Origin: Parasutterella secunda
GTDB lineage: Bacteria > Pseudomonadota > Gammaproteobacteria > Burkholderiales > Burkholderiaceae_F
Direction: 5' to 3'
Length of the DNA stretch: 64,000 nucleotides
NCBI RefSeq assembly: GCF_016901835.1
Contig: NZ_JACJKX010000006.1
Location: 36,576-100,575 of the forward strand
Shown: positions 8,470 through 17,889 of the stretch, one piece after another
Numbering within the stretch: position 1 is the first letter of the stretch
Layout: each line of letters begins with the position of its first letter
Made by a program: the position numbers and the translations under genes
The notes under the pieces: model-generated
The model's database searches: none
Told to the model about the DNA's origin: nothing
What the model saw: the letters and a program-made list of their open reading frames with translations, nothing else

Positions 8470-8579
8470 AAGAGACTTCCAGTAAAAAAGGCTGAATAGG
8501 GTACACTTTAAGTGTTCAAAACACATTATGTACAAATTAAATAAATAACCATTACCGACTATTCGATCTATTCGACTCT

Positions 8580-9053
8580 ATGGAAAAACATTACGATACA
8601 CTTCGCTTTGAGATCTTCGATCCCTATGAAGCAAAAGAAACTTGGGCTGTAGAGTTTGATAAACGCAACTGGCATTCAGTCAAAATCTTTGTTAACGATA
8701 ATGAACTTAATGCTCTTTTAGTCGAACTAGAAGATAAAGAAAAAGGAGTCCTCACTCCTACAAATCCAGCAAACGAGTACGGTCACAATGGAGTTTACAT
8801 AGTCGACCAACTGGAATCAGATTATGCTGATTCATATGGCGCTTCGGTCTGTTGCTGTGCCGGTTGCGGCGAAGAAGGATGCTGGGGCATAAGAGTAAAA
8901 GTACGTAAGAGCGAACATGAAGTAGTCTGGCACGACTTTGAGCATGAGCATATGTCATACACTTACGGTGGTCTTGAATTTCACTTCGAACGCAACGCTT
9001 ACGACGCCGAAATCAGAAAACTTCAACAGTGGGCAAAACAATATAAACATTAA
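8580..9053 (+). CDS. Cysteine-rich hypothetical protein
   Basis: This is a 157-residue acidic protein with no family I recognise. A compact cluster, VCCCAGCGEEGCWGI near residues 89-103, offers four or five cysteines that could bind metal. It is followed by a His-rich acidic segment, VVWHDFEHEHMSY. No signal peptide or membrane segment is seen. It could be an immunity-type or metal-sensing protein, but that is a guess from composition. It follows the CoiA-like gene by 110 bp and may share its transcript. Confidence 0.55.
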   Translation: MEKHYDTLRFEIFDPYEAKETWAVEFDKRNWHSVKIFVNDNELNALLVELEDKEKGVLTPTNPANEYGHNGVYIVDQLESDYADSYGASVCCCAGCGEEGCWGIRVKVRKSEHEVVWHDFEHEHMSYTYGGLEFHFERNAYDAEIRKLQQWAKQYKH

Positions 9054-9232
9054 GTCGCCTAGTTCTAATTAGGATTTTGACATTACCCAATTATTCACTA
9101 GTCATATCTAAGTAGACCTCTTAAATTCAATTGTCGACTAAATAACAAAGCCGACCTAAAATAAAAATGAAGGCTTGATTCTCAGATAAATCAAGCAAGT
9201 TAATTCGCTTGTGTTGAATAATCGAGACGTGA

Positions 9233-9725
9233 ATGGGCACTAAAAGTATTTACACCAAGCAAGAAAAGCAAATTGTCTTAGCCTGTTTTCGAGCAGGGTT
9301 AAGCGCCACCGCAGTCTCAACAAAATTAGGCTTCCCAAACAGTGAAAAATTGGCGTGCCCTTTATTTTAAGCATGACAACTCCTGGGCTTCATTTGACGA
9401 TGATGAATTCAAGCTTCGGCAAGAAGCATTGATGATGTTTAGGGAAGGACTGGGATATAAAAAAGTCGCTGCTAAATTAAAGATGCCACCATCCAAGATT
9501 AAATATTGGTATTTGCAGTACCGTCATGAACAGCTAGCTTTCTTTGATGGCACTAAAAAAGCCTCAAAACACATCCCAGTCGAAGAAAGAATAAAAATAT
9601 TGAATGATTACGCCATAACGACGCTTTCCAAGAAAGCCTTTTGCATATCAAATGGCATTTCAGTTGCCACCCTAAATAATTGGCTTAAAAAGGATATATC
9701 GTTTAACAATCTCAAAGGATTGTGA
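9233..9725 (+). pseudogene. Frameshifted multi-HTH protein
   Basis: ATG 9233 opens MGTKSIYTKQEKQIVLACFR and continues for about 45 codons to a stop near 9370. The natural continuation, VKNWRALYFKHDNSW, is in the next frame from about 9342. A +1 shift around CAAACAGTGAAAAATTGG would join them into one protein of about 163 residues. Three helix-turn-helix-like units can be seen: ACFRAGLSATAVSTKLGF, FREGLGYKKVAAKLKMP and AFCISNGISVATLNNWL. This resembles transposase-type HTH arrays or regulators. The shift goes the wrong way for the usual IS3 -1 frameshift, so I call it a broken gene. Confidence 0.6.
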
Positions 9726-9921
9726 CTTCTTCTGCTCTTTCAACCAGAGCAATGTCATAGTTGTCATTAAGATAGTAGATCGTTTTTAAATTTGTTCGCC
9801 CCTGGTAAATGGCGAATTCTAAAATGGCGTCATAAGGGGGATTTCTTTTAGCTTCTTGCCAACACTCTTCTTTGGTTCCGCGATAAAAGTCTTCGTAATG
9901 GTTTTGTTCAAGTACAAACAA
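9712..9921 (-). CDS. Small hypothetical protein
   Basis: This is a 69-residue protein with a TTG start and GAGG about 10 bp upstream. It overlaps the 3' end of the HTH pseudogene by 14 bp in convergent orientation. No domain is recognised; it is soluble, with aromatic residues, and contains EECWQEAKRNPPYDAI. It may be a regulatory or antitoxin-like partner of something nearby, but nothing in the sequence proves translation. Confidence 0.4.
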   Translation of the reverse strand: MFVLEQNHYEDFYRGTKEECWQEAKRNPPYDAILEFAIYQGRTNLKTIYYLNDNYDIALVERAEEVTIL

Positions 9922-9962
9922 TGCAACCGTACCTCTTTACCTTTGACTGAAAGAATGCTCTA

Positions 9963-9980
9963 AGTTTTGCCGGCAAAACT
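9963..9980. repeat. 18-bp perfect palindrome, copy 1
   Basis: AGTTTTGCCGGCAAAACT is self-complementary over all 18 bases. Identical copies occur at 17040 and 17720, always between genes and within 120 bp downstream of a stop codon. It lies between the helicase stop and the start of the small gene at 9921. Confidence 0.8.
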
Positions 9981-10018
9981 CCGTTCAAATTTCAATAAAG
10001 GTTTTTACTTTAAATTGA

Positions 10019-13000
10019 TTAATTCCATTTTGCTAAGGTCTGGAATACTGTACTTAAATAATCTTTTGCCTCATCAACTGAAGTACCGGAACGAAGACTT
10101 TGTGGACATGTGCTCAAGAATTCCTCAGTATTGATAGGCCTATTAACTAAGAAATAGTTCATCATATTTGGACGCAACAGTCTCTTATCCGGATCTGTAT
10201 CTGGATATTTCTTGGCTATTTCTTGAGCAATATGCTTTAGCGAACTTTCTATATCATCAAATCGGAACAATTCTTGATATGATTTTTCAACTTTTTCTTC
10301 ATCCTGTTCTGTTTCAGTTGAACTTTTTTCAGCAAAATATTTGATGATTTCTTTTTCAACAGATTGATGATAGTTATCTGTCTCATTCATCGATTCATCT
10401 TGGTCAGAACAACTAACTTCCGTTTGGCAAATGTGATTAATCTCTTCAACTAAGTATCGAATAATAGCGTTAGAGTTTTGATACCAATCTGTAGACCAAA
10501 CTCGTAAGATTTTCCAACCTAGTTTTTCGAGAATTTCTTGCCTTAATCGATCTCGCTCTCGAGCCGATGCGCTTGAGTGATAGGCGGCACCGTCACACTC
10601 AATGCCAACAATAAATTTATTTTTATCTCTAGGATCAACAACCCCGATATCAATAAAATATCCTCTAACGCCAACTTGCGGAACACATTCAAACCCTTGA
10701 GCTCTCATTGCTTCAGCAACGGCTATTTCGAAATCACTATCTGGTGCTCTATTTGTGTTGTAAATAACAGATTCAGGAATCTGTTTTGTATTACAGTATT
10801 CCAAGAAATCATGAAGAATCTTTGTTCCTCGCCCCTCAGTTGCCAACACATCACTTGCGTGCATGGAGGTGAAAACTTCCATTCTTTTCTTTGCACGACT
10901 GAACAAAACATTTAAACGTCTACCACCCTTTTCCTGGGTAATAGGACCAAACCTTTGCGGAACTTTACCACCAATGCTTGCTGGACCATAGGTTAATGAA
11001 ATGAAAATAACATCTCTTTCATCACCTTGAACATTCTCTAGATTTTTAACAAACCAAGGCATCTCGGTTTGTGCGTTTTCATCTAACGCCCTCTGTATTT
11101 TCACATTATTAGCAGCGAGTACCTCTATTTCATTTCTTATACACTCACTCTGTGGTGCGTTCATAGCCACAACACCAACGGACTCTTCTGGGTTCTTTAA
11201 TAACTGAATAATAACTGCCTTTGCAATTTCCTTTGCTTCCTTTTTATTAGTACTGTGACCATCAAAAGTTCCTTGAACATAATGAAGCTGTATACCAAAC
11301 TCATCGTTTTCAGTATATGGCGATGGGAAGACTGTCAGTTTCCCGTTATAGAAATACTGATTAGAAAATTCTATTAAACTCTGATGACGAGAGCGATAAT
11401 GCCAATTTAAAGTACATCTATCAAAACGATTCCACGCCGTATCAAGAATACTTTCTGATTCGTCAATAATGGTACGTTCGTCGTCATCATCGTTATTGAT
11501 AGCATTTTGGAAGAAGTTTGTAGGAGGTAATTGCTGAGGGTCGCCAACAACAATTATCTGTTTCCCTCGGGCTATTAAACCGATTGCATCTTCTGGTTTA
11601 ATTTGAGAGGCTTCATCCATTACCACAACATCAAACAGAGCTCCTTTTGGTTGAAGATATTGAGCTGCAGTTAAAGGACTCATCATGAAGCAGGGCTTCA
11701 GCGCTGTTATTGCACCGGAAGCTCTCGAGATTAATTCTCTATTAGAAATGAGTTTTTTCTTTTTCTGAATTTCGTGTTCAATCAGTCTTAGGTCGGTATA
11801 TTCGCTAACTCGAACGCCAGCGCATCCAACCGGCACATTTTTATTAGTTAAAACCGCCCTAATTTCTTTAATATGCTGTTCCTGTAACTCTCGGTCTAAT
11901 TTAGCAAATTTATTCTGCAACTGATCGTGTTTAATATTGCGAATCTTGCTAATAGCCGGCTCCTCTGTAAGAATTTTTTCTGCTGAAAAATCATAAGCCA
12001 TTGCTTTATAGGCATTTTCAAAATTATCTAGGTCAATTTCACCATCTTGGATCTTAGTAACAACTTTGCCCAATCTTAGTTTTTTGGCATCTAAAAATTC
12101 AGAAGCAAAATTTAACCACTCGTAAAGTGTTTCTTTTCTTTCTAAGGCTTTATTATTTCGCAAAATCAATTCATCAATCTTTAGCTGACCCTCCCAAATT
12201 TTATTATTGGTCTTACTCTCATTGTAAAAATTGATACCTTCTCCATAGGACAATTTGAGAGGAGCTTCACACAATTGAATAGCTTGCAATAGCTTTGAAT
12301 AGTCTTCAGGGTTGTGAACCAAAAAAGACTCTACATCTGACAATTTCGGTTGTTTTATCAAAGAACTTGTTTGGACTAATTCTTTTATATCCTGAAGCTT
12401 CTTATCGACTATCTCTTGAACTTGATCCAATGAGAGTCCCCAATGATCTCGAGGCAATTTTTTAGATAGTTCCGAATAATTCCAATCCTGATATTTTTGA
12501 TAGTAACGTTCCATAGTATCAATCCAGTCAACAAATTCACTGATTGATGCATCTGGTAAACATTTGAAGAGCTCTTCACACTGTTTAAAACTTTCAGTCA
12601 CTTCAGACAGTACTTTTGGTAGTTTAAAAAGATCTTTCGAAATTTCTCGTTTGCATTTATCTTTTAAAAACTTCGAAACGTCATCAGCCTGTTCTAAAGT
12701 ACTTCTTATTTGATCCCCAAAACTTAGTTGACCAAGATTGCTAAATATCTCCAATTCTGTGTCACTTAAAGACATTACATGTTGGATGTTTATTCTTTCT
12801 TCTAAAGAAAGAACTTCTCTTTGATAGTCTGTTATTGTTTGGCACCAATTTATCACCCTTTGGATTTGGTCAAGGTTAGTATCAACCCCATTAATTAACT
12901 TATCAAATAATTCTCTATATATGGGGTTATTTATAAATTTACCTTCGCCATCTAAGTACTCAATCCATAGAGGCAGACTTTTTATTCCAATATCTAGACT

Positions 13001-15454
13001 TTTATCTTGCTTAAGTACACTTTTTACTTTTGTACGTGCCTTACGCCAATCTGATTTAAGCCACGAAAATATAGAACTATCCTTAAGTAAATTAAAACAC
13101 TTTTCTAATTCGTCACGCTGAGGGACATCTGATAGATTAAAAATATCATTTAACTTACTTCTCTGGTCTTTTAAATTTAACAATTCCGTCTTAAATTCTT
13201 CGAAATCAAAATTAGCAAGTTCCTTACATGTATTTCTTATATTTAATTTATTGACCAGCTTTTCCATTTCTGGAGCTTGATCAACTAAGTTAGCAAGAAA
13301 TCTTAGGAAAGCCTTATTACCAAGGTTATCCTCGAGACGATTCAATGATAATTTCTTAAGTAAATGACGAACATTAGTCTCAATTTCCGTCAATTGGCTA
13401 CCAAACTTCTGATTGTCTTCCAAAATTGAAACCAATTCGGAAATAGTAGTTGCGTGTTTTAAATATTCCCCTAAGCAATTAAGTTTCAACTTTAATTGAC
13501 GTAAATTCTCTCTATCAATGTTGCTGTACGGAACTTTTCTCTTGATCGCATTAAATTCCTTATAAATTTTTTCAAATTGGGTTACACATTTCTTTATGTC
13601 ATGCGAACCGACCGTAAGGAGCAATGACAAATCTGCACTTACCGAATTGTCCGACAAAGTAGGCAATTCTGAAAATGTTTTAATCAGATCATCCCAGTCC
13701 AATTGAGATCTTTGATTTAATTGAAACTTATTACACAAGTCCTCTGTAATCTCTTTTGATTTCAATAAATCAGTATTCCATTTACTAAGGGCCTCTAATA
13801 CTGGTGCTTCACTTGGTACTATTATCCCAGCTAACCCCACACCATACCAGGGATGTTCATTTATCTTCTTAATATGTGCATTCGATAAAAGTTCTTGCGC
13901 GACAGATGTTAAGTCCTTAACCGCCGTTAAGCGAGAAAAGGACAAAAGTTGAGAGCAATTTCCTAGGTCAAATGCATCCGGTCGAATTCTTTCAGGATTG
14001 GGGAAATATCGCTTGTAACGAGCTGCAGACAATAAAATCTGCCCCTTTTTGACATTAGAATCCTCAAAATTTGAACTTACAGCCCTTATATAGTCATTCA
14101 ATTTTTCCTTGTAATGTTCATGCTCGTTGTATAAGTTTTCTCTGTTTACTTCATCTAGACGCTCTGGCCTCATTTCTATGCGTTTTTTTAAGCTTTCGCG
14201 CAGGCTCTGTTTGTTTATTTGATCGCTATGCAGCTCCAAACAAAAATTACCAAGACCCAGCCCGTCTAATTTATTCTTAACTACCTTTAAAGCCGCAAGT
14301 TTTTCCGATGCGAATAAAACGCTTTTTCCCTGATATAGAAGAGCAGCTATTAAATTCGTAATCGTCTGTGATTTACCAGTACCAGGAGGGCCTTCGATAA
14401 CTAAATTCCGTCCAAAGAGAGCTTCATAGATGGCAGTTGATTGGGAATTATCAGCATCGAGAACCAAAGGAACAGATCTTTCAAAATCTTGAATTTCATC
14501 AATATTGGAAGCTTGAATTGATGATTGTTCTCTATCTGAACCTAAAATCAATGTCTTTATATTTGGATTTTCCAATAATGAGTTTTCGCTCCATTTACTT
14601 GGATCTAAATCCTCATACATTGCTAGTTTCGTAAAATCCAGAATACTTATGCAGGCTCTATTTCTTACACGCCAGTAATAACCTGCATCAGCCAATTCCT
14701 CAGAAACTAACTTGAAATATTCGCTTGGATTGTAATTTCCGTTGAATTCCGGCAACTCAATCGCGAAATCATTCAATAACTTCTTTCTAAGTGTTTCGTT
14801 AAGAACAAATTCATCCTCTGCAACAATGCTAAATTCATACCTATTCCCATGAGAACCCGCTGAGCGATCTAAACGTAATGGTGCAACTAGCAGTGGAGCT
14901 AAACACTTTTTCTTTGTTCTCTTTTGCTCTTCCCATGTCTGATCGAACCATTCCAAAAAACCTAAAACCAAGTAAAGTGCATTTGTACCAATTTCTTGAA
15001 TAATGCTTTGTCGATTCAAGTAAAGTTTGTTGAAGTACAGCTCATAGTCTTCTGGAATAAACGTTGTTGTTAAAGAATGCCCTTGAAGAGCCGATCGCAT
15101 TCCGTCTGGAATATCTTCTTCTGTATTTAACCCACAAACTTCCGCCCACTTTTTTAGATCAATATGTTTTCTGTAATCAATTGGCTCAAGTTCTTCTATT
15201 TGCTCCAAAAGTTCTTGCGGTAATAGTTTATTTTGAATTAGATCTGATTTTCTAGGAAAAAATAAGGACCTAAATACGATTTTGTTCCCAACACTCAATT
15301 CTTTATAAAGCTCGTCAGGATGTGCAGTAGTTAAAGAAATAACCTTGCCTTTACTAGGTTTGAAATTAAGAAGCCGGTTTCTAAGCCCAAGATCTAAGAG
15401 CCTTCCACGAATTCCTTCCAAATACTTCTTTAGATCAATTACATCTTCATTCAT
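10019..15454 (-). CDS. DUF4011 / SF1 helicase / Vsr-like nuclease giant protein
   Basis: This 1811-residue protein has the architecture DUF4011 (residues about 5-300, opening LEGIRGRLLDLGLRNRLLNF), a split superfamily-1 helicase and a C-terminal nuclease. Walker A is GPPGTGKSQTITNL at 355-368. A long helical insert fills about 400-1150. Walker B is VVMDEASQIKPED near 1275. Later motifs are WHYRSRHQSLIEFSN, VQGDERDVIFISLTYG and LNVLFSRAKKRMEV. The nuclease (about 1570-1690) shows DFEIAVAEAMRAQGF, GIECDGAAYHSS, RDRLRQEILEKLGW and RVWSTDW, typical of MTES_1575/Vsr-like enzymes. A DUF3320-like tail follows. Proteins of this architecture have been reported as single-gene antiphage systems (the name Hhe is from memory and unchecked). 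Its base composition is AT-rich like the rest of the island. Confidence 0.88.
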   Translation of the reverse strand: MNEDVIDLKKYLEGIRGRLLDLGLRNRLLNFKPSKGKVISLTTAHPDELYKELSVGNKIVFRSLFFPRKSDLIQNKLLPQELLEQIEELEPIDYRKHIDLKKWAEVCGLNTEEDIPDGMRSALQGHSLTTTFIPEDYELYFNKLYLNRQSIIQEIGTNALYLVLGFLEWFDQTWEEQKRTKKKCLAPLLVAPLRLDRSAGSHGNRYEFSIVAEDEFVLNETLRKKLLNDFAIELPEFNGNYNPSEYFKLVSEELADAGYYWRVRNRACISILDFTKLAMYEDLDPSKWSENSLLENPNIKTLILGSDREQSSIQASNIDEIQDFERSVPLVLDADNSQSTAIYEALFGRNLVIEGPPGTGKSQTITNLIAALLYQGKSVLFASEKLAALKVVKNKLDGLGLGNFCLELHSDQINKQSLRESLKKRIEMRPERLDEVNRENLYNEHEHYKEKLNDYIRAVSSNFEDSNVKKGQILLSAARYKRYFPNPERIRPDAFDLGNCSQLLSFSRLTAVKDLTSVAQELLSNAHIKKINEHPWYGVGLAGIIVPSEAPVLEALSKWNTDLLKSKEITEDLCNKFQLNQRSQLDWDDLIKTFSELPTLSDNSVSADLSLLLTVGSHDIKKCVTQFEKIYKEFNAIKRKVPYSNIDRENLRQLKLKLNCLGEYLKHATTISELVSILEDNQKFGSQLTEIETNVRHLLKKLSLNRLEDNLGNKAFLRFLANLVDQAPEMEKLVNKLNIRNTCKELANFDFEEFKTELLNLKDQRSKLNDIFNLSDVPQRDELEKCFNLLKDSSIFSWLKSDWRKARTKVKSVLKQDKSLDIGIKSLPLWIEYLDGEGKFINNPIYRELFDKLINGVDTNLDQIQRVINWCQTITDYQREVLSLEERINIQHVMSLSDTELEIFSNLGQLSFGDQIRSTLEQADDVSKFLKDKCKREISKDLFKLPKVLSEVTESFKQCEELFKCLPDASISEFVDWIDTMERYYQKYQDWNYSELSKKLPRDHWGLSLDQVQEIVDKKLQDIKELVQTSSLIKQPKLSDVESFLVHNPEDYSKLLQAIQLCEAPLKLSYGEGINFYNESKTNNKIWEGQLKIDELILRNNKALERKETLYEWLNFASEFLDAKKLRLGKVVTKIQDGEIDLDNFENAYKAMAYDFSAEKILTEEPAISKIRNIKHDQLQNKFAKLDRELQEQHIKEIRAVLTNKNVPVGCAGVRVSEYTDLRLIEHEIQKKKKLISNRELISRASGAITALKPCFMMSPLTAAQYLQPKGALFDVVVMDEASQIKPEDAIGLIARGKQIIVVGDPQQLPPTNFFQNAINNDDDDERTIIDESESILDTAWNRFDRCTLNWHYRSRHQSLIEFSNQYFYNGKLTVFPSPYTENDEFGIQLHYVQGTFDGHSTNKKEAKEIAKAVIIQLLKNPEESVGVVAMNAPQSECIRNEIEVLAANNVKIQRALDENAQTEMPWFVKNLENVQGDERDVIFISLTYGPASIGGKVPQRFGPITQEKGGRRLNVLFSRAKKRMEVFTSMHASDVLATEGRGTKILHDFLEYCNTKQIPESVIYNTNRAPDSDFEIAVAEAMRAQGFECVPQVGVRGYFIDIGVVDPRDKNKFIVGIECDGAAYHSSASARERDRLRQEILEKLGWKILRVWSTDWYQNSNAIIRYLVEEINHICQTEVSCSDQDESMNETDNYHQSVEKEIIKYFAEKSSTETEQDEEKVEKSYQELFRFDDIESSLKHIAQEIAKKYPDTDPDKRLLRPNMMNYFLVNRPINTEEFLSTCPQSLRSGTSVDEAKDYLSTVFQTLAKWN

Positions 15455-15626
15455 GGCACACCTGATGGGATCTTATGAACTGATGATTTGTTCTGAATGT
15501 AACAATGGTAAGAATTGTAACAGTTTGAGCATTGAGTTGACGATGACTCTCGTCGAACCCTTTCAGCTTATTTATTAAGACATCAGAGGGTTTCAAGCAA
15601 AGATTACTGTTTTCTTGGTCAGACAT
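15447..15626 (-). CDS. Possible 59-residue leader gene of the helicase
   Basis: An ORF beginning MSDQENSNLCLKPSD ends with its TGA overlapping the first codons of the helicase gene by 8 bases (ATGAATGA), an arrangement seen in translational coupling. The ribosome-binding site is weak and no domain is recognised. It could equally be chance. Confidence 0.25.
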   Translation of the reverse strand: MSDQENSNLCLKPSDVLINKLKGFDESHRQLNAQTVTILTIVTFRTNHQFIRSHQVCHE

Positions 15627-15818
15627 AAAGATCTTCAGAAAGAAATAAAAATCCGTTTTACCGATCAAACTCTAACTTTTTAATTTGTTCAGAACTTTTT
15701 TCCAAAATACTAGATCTTCCATCAATTTGTGAGGTACAAAGAATGAATAACTTCATACATCTCATTCTGAAGCAGACTTTGATCTAATGATTAAAAGAGT
15801 CAATGGAGGAAATTTGCT

Positions 15819-16403
15819 ATGTGTAACTGCTACGATCCTCCCAAAAGAGAAGATCCTCCCCATGTTCCTGTGATGCCCGCTTCACTCGAAATAGAAACTA
15901 GAGAAATTGACGCCGGCTGGTGGGATTGGAATATTCGTATTAATGAAGAAATCTTTGAAAACAACGGAATTGCCGCATGGAAGAACGATGAAAGCATACG
16001 TCGGCATTTCAACATTAAACTCTATTGCAGCGAAGTCTACGATCCAATTCCAGAGCTGCACTGTTTTATAAGGAGGCTCATAGACAACTGTACTGACGAG
16101 TCCCCCGAGGTTTGGCGAGTGAACGAAGAAGGTCGAATAACAACATTTAAAGTCTGGACCCTTTCTTATAGGGTTTTACAACTTGAAATTGAAGCCAAAA
16201 GTGAACACGGACGTGAGGAGATTTTCTATCGATATGATCTTCTCGTTGACAGGCAATCTTTTATCGAGCTTTTTATGAAAACCTTCGGTGACTTTGGGAC
16301 ACAAGGTGGTTGGGGATGGCATTGCAATTCCATTTTTGAACAAGATGGCGAGGTTGACCCATCTAAAATCATTTTGGATAGCAGGAATAAAGTCAATCAA
16401 TAA
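15819..16403 (+). CDS. Hypothetical protein, tandem paralogue 1
   Basis: This is a 194-residue acidic protein of no known family. Landmarks are an N-terminal Cys-Pro segment (MCNCYDPPKRE), then VPVMPASLEIE, DAGWWDWNIRINEE, YDPIPELH and VNEEGRITTFKVWTL. It ends with a Gly/Trp motif FGDFGTQGGWGWH. GGAGG precedes the ATG by 9 bp. The next gene is a clear tandem paralogue. No signal peptide or membrane segment is visible. It is divergent from the helicase gene with a shared ~190-bp upstream region, so an accessory or immunity-like role is possible but unsupported. Confidence 0.65.
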   Translation: MCNCYDPPKREDPPHVPVMPASLEIETREIDAGWWDWNIRINEEIFENNGIAAWKNDESIRRHFNIKLYCSEVYDPIPELHCFIRRLIDNCTDESPEVWRVNEEGRITTFKVWTLSYRVLQLEIEAKSEHGREEIFYRYDLLVDRQSFIELFMKTFGDFGTQGGWGWHCNSIFEQDGEVDPSKIILDSRNKVNQ

Positions 16404-16439
16404 TCCAAAAGATTAGAAAGTTAGATGAGGAAGCAAGTT

Positions 16440-17024
16440 ATGTGCGATAGTTTTAACTTTGCAAAAAGAGAAGAGCCCCCCTATATCCCTTTAATGCCCG
16501 CTTCATTAGAAATATCAACACAAAAAATCGAGGCCGGCTGGTGGAAGTGGCTCATATCTATCAATGAAGAACTTTACGAAAACCATAAAGTTGTTCCATG
16601 GAGAAAGAAACAGCGCTCAAGACGTCAATTCCAATTCCAACTGCATTGCAGCGAGGCCTTTGATCCGATACCAGAATTACATTGGTTTTCCCGTGCACTG
16701 TTAACGAACGGTGGCGATGATAACGTCAAAATCTGGGAAGTTAACGAAGAGGGCCGAATAACAGTTTTTAAAGTATGGACGCTCTCTTGTAAGCTTTTAC
16801 AACTTCAAATTGAGGCCACAAGAGATCAGCTGGATTATCACTACGACCTTGTAGTTGACCGGGATGCTTTTATTTCACTCTTAATGAAAACTTATTGTGA
16901 CTTCGGGAAGCAGGGCGGCTGGGGTTGGTACGGCGATCGCGTATTTGAAGAAGATTGGAATATGGAACCGGAAAGAATTATTGTGGATGACGGAGCAAAA
17001 ATTAATTCGCACTCCAGTTCTTAA
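16440..17024 (+). CDS. Hypothetical protein, tandem paralogue 2
   Basis: This ~194-residue protein repeats the features of its neighbour: IPLMPASLEIS, EAGWWKWLISINEE, FDPIPELHWFS, VNEEGRITVFKVWTLS and DFGKQGGWGWYGD. The start at ATG 16440 (MCDSFNF) aligns with the first copy and has GAGG 9-10 bp upstream; the ATG at 16425 lies in that site itself. The insert after EATRD is shorter than in copy 1. The gap between the two genes is only 36 bp, so they form an operon made by duplication and then diverged. The function is unknown. Confidence 0.65.
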   Translation: MCDSFNFAKREEPPYIPLMPASLEISTQKIEAGWWKWLISINEELYENHKVVPWRKKQRSRRQFQFQLHCSEAFDPIPELHWFSRALLTNGGDDNVKIWEVNEEGRITVFKVWTLSCKLLQLQIEATRDQLDYHYDLVVDRDAFISLLMKTYCDFGKQGGWGWYGDRVFEEDWNMEPERIIVDDGAKINSHSSS

Positions 17025-17039
17025 ATAGTCCGCGAAAAA

Positions 17040-17057
17040 AGTTTTGCCGGCAAAACT
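17040..17057. repeat. 18-bp perfect palindrome, copy 2
   Basis: AGTTTTGCCGGCAAAACT again, 15 bp after the stop of the tandem paralogue and between convergent genes. TTTC follows. Confidence 0.8.
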
Positions 17058-17129
17058 TTCACATCGTAAAAAAGGAGACTTCACTCCCCTCCCCTTTTTC
17101 TTTTTTGGTTTGTATCGATCTTTTGAGAA

Positions 17130-17630
17130 TTATTGTCTTTGTTCTGCATTCCAATCAGAAATAATTCCTGTCCGTTTATCAGCTTCAAATTCATACTTCA
17201 TGCTATTAACCCAAAATTCCCCTTCCCAACGGGATCCCTCAGAGCGCAAACGAAGCGCTTTTACTTCGAAGCCTGGAACCCGGCGACTAATTTCTTTTAT
17301 TAACCCATTCATTGAGTCAGAGACGGAAGTTTGTTTACCTATCCACTTCTCGTCCACTTCACAGTCTGCATCAATTATCAGACCTGTGTTTTTGGTTACT
17401 GAATAATCAAAGTCACCATAATTTGTTTCAAACTCAACTTGGAATACTGAAATTTGACCCTCACTATCTGACTGAACTTTGATGTTAAAAACATCCCGCA
17501 TCGGGACACCAGCATTGTTTATAGCAATATCTAGGGCTTCATCTTTTGTGATGAGCGTCTGCGTGCTGAACGCACTAAAAGAGAGAAAACTCAAAACACA
17601 GAGTAATGGAATGAAAATCGAACGATTCAT
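17130..17630 (-). CDS. Secreted PepSY-domain protein
   Basis: This 166-residue protein has an N-terminal signal peptide of about 22 residues (hydrophobic FIPLLCVLSFLSFSAFS, likely cut near FST). Two PepSY-type repeats follow: TKDEALDIAINNAGV...VFQVEFETNYGDFDYSV and a second ending EFEADKRTGIISDWN. PepSY domains occur in periplasmic proteins, often as regulators or inhibitors of peptidases. It is convergent with the tandem paralogues and lies between two copies of the 18-bp palindrome. Its partner is unknown; the isoaspartyl peptidase at 17890 has the same orientation and is also exported. Confidence 0.75.
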   Translation of the reverse strand: MNRSIFIPLLCVLSFLSFSAFSTQTLITKDEALDIAINNAGVPMRDVFNIKVQSDSEGQISVFQVEFETNYGDFDYSVTKNTGLIIDADCEVDEKWIGKQTSVSDSMNGLIKEISRRVPGFEVKALRLRSEGSRWEGEFWVNSMKYEFEADKRTGIISDWNAEQRQ

Positions 17631-17719
17631 AGTGCAACCGATTTCAAACTATAACCTTCCTCTATTTTACGATCCAAACTCTTGAACTTTACGAGTATGG
17701 GTTTAATTTAAGAGATAAA

Positions 17720-17737
17720 AGTTTTGCCGGCAAAACT
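17720..17737. repeat. 18-bp perfect palindrome, copy 3
   Basis: Third exact copy of AGTTTTGCCGGCAAAACT, between the PepSY gene start (17630) and the isoaspartyl peptidase terminator (17843). TTTC follows, as in copy 2. Confidence 0.8.
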
Positions 17738-17842
17738 TTCGCATTAAAAGTTTGAAACAAAAAGCAATAATGCCACCGTCTGAAAGCGTGCTGTTGAACT
17801 GCAAGTCTATTGATGACTTAGCTGGGGGTTTTCTAATGACAG

Positions 17843-17870
17843 AAAAAAACCGCTCGGGTTTCGAGCGGTT
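17843..17870 (-). terminator. Rho-independent terminator of the isoaspartyl peptidase gene
   Basis: On the minus strand AACCGCTCG pairs with CGAGCGGTT around a short loop and is followed by a run of seven T. It lies 20 bp past the stop of the gene at 17890. Confidence 0.85.
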
Positions 17871-17889
17871 CAAAGGAGTCTAGAGCGCC

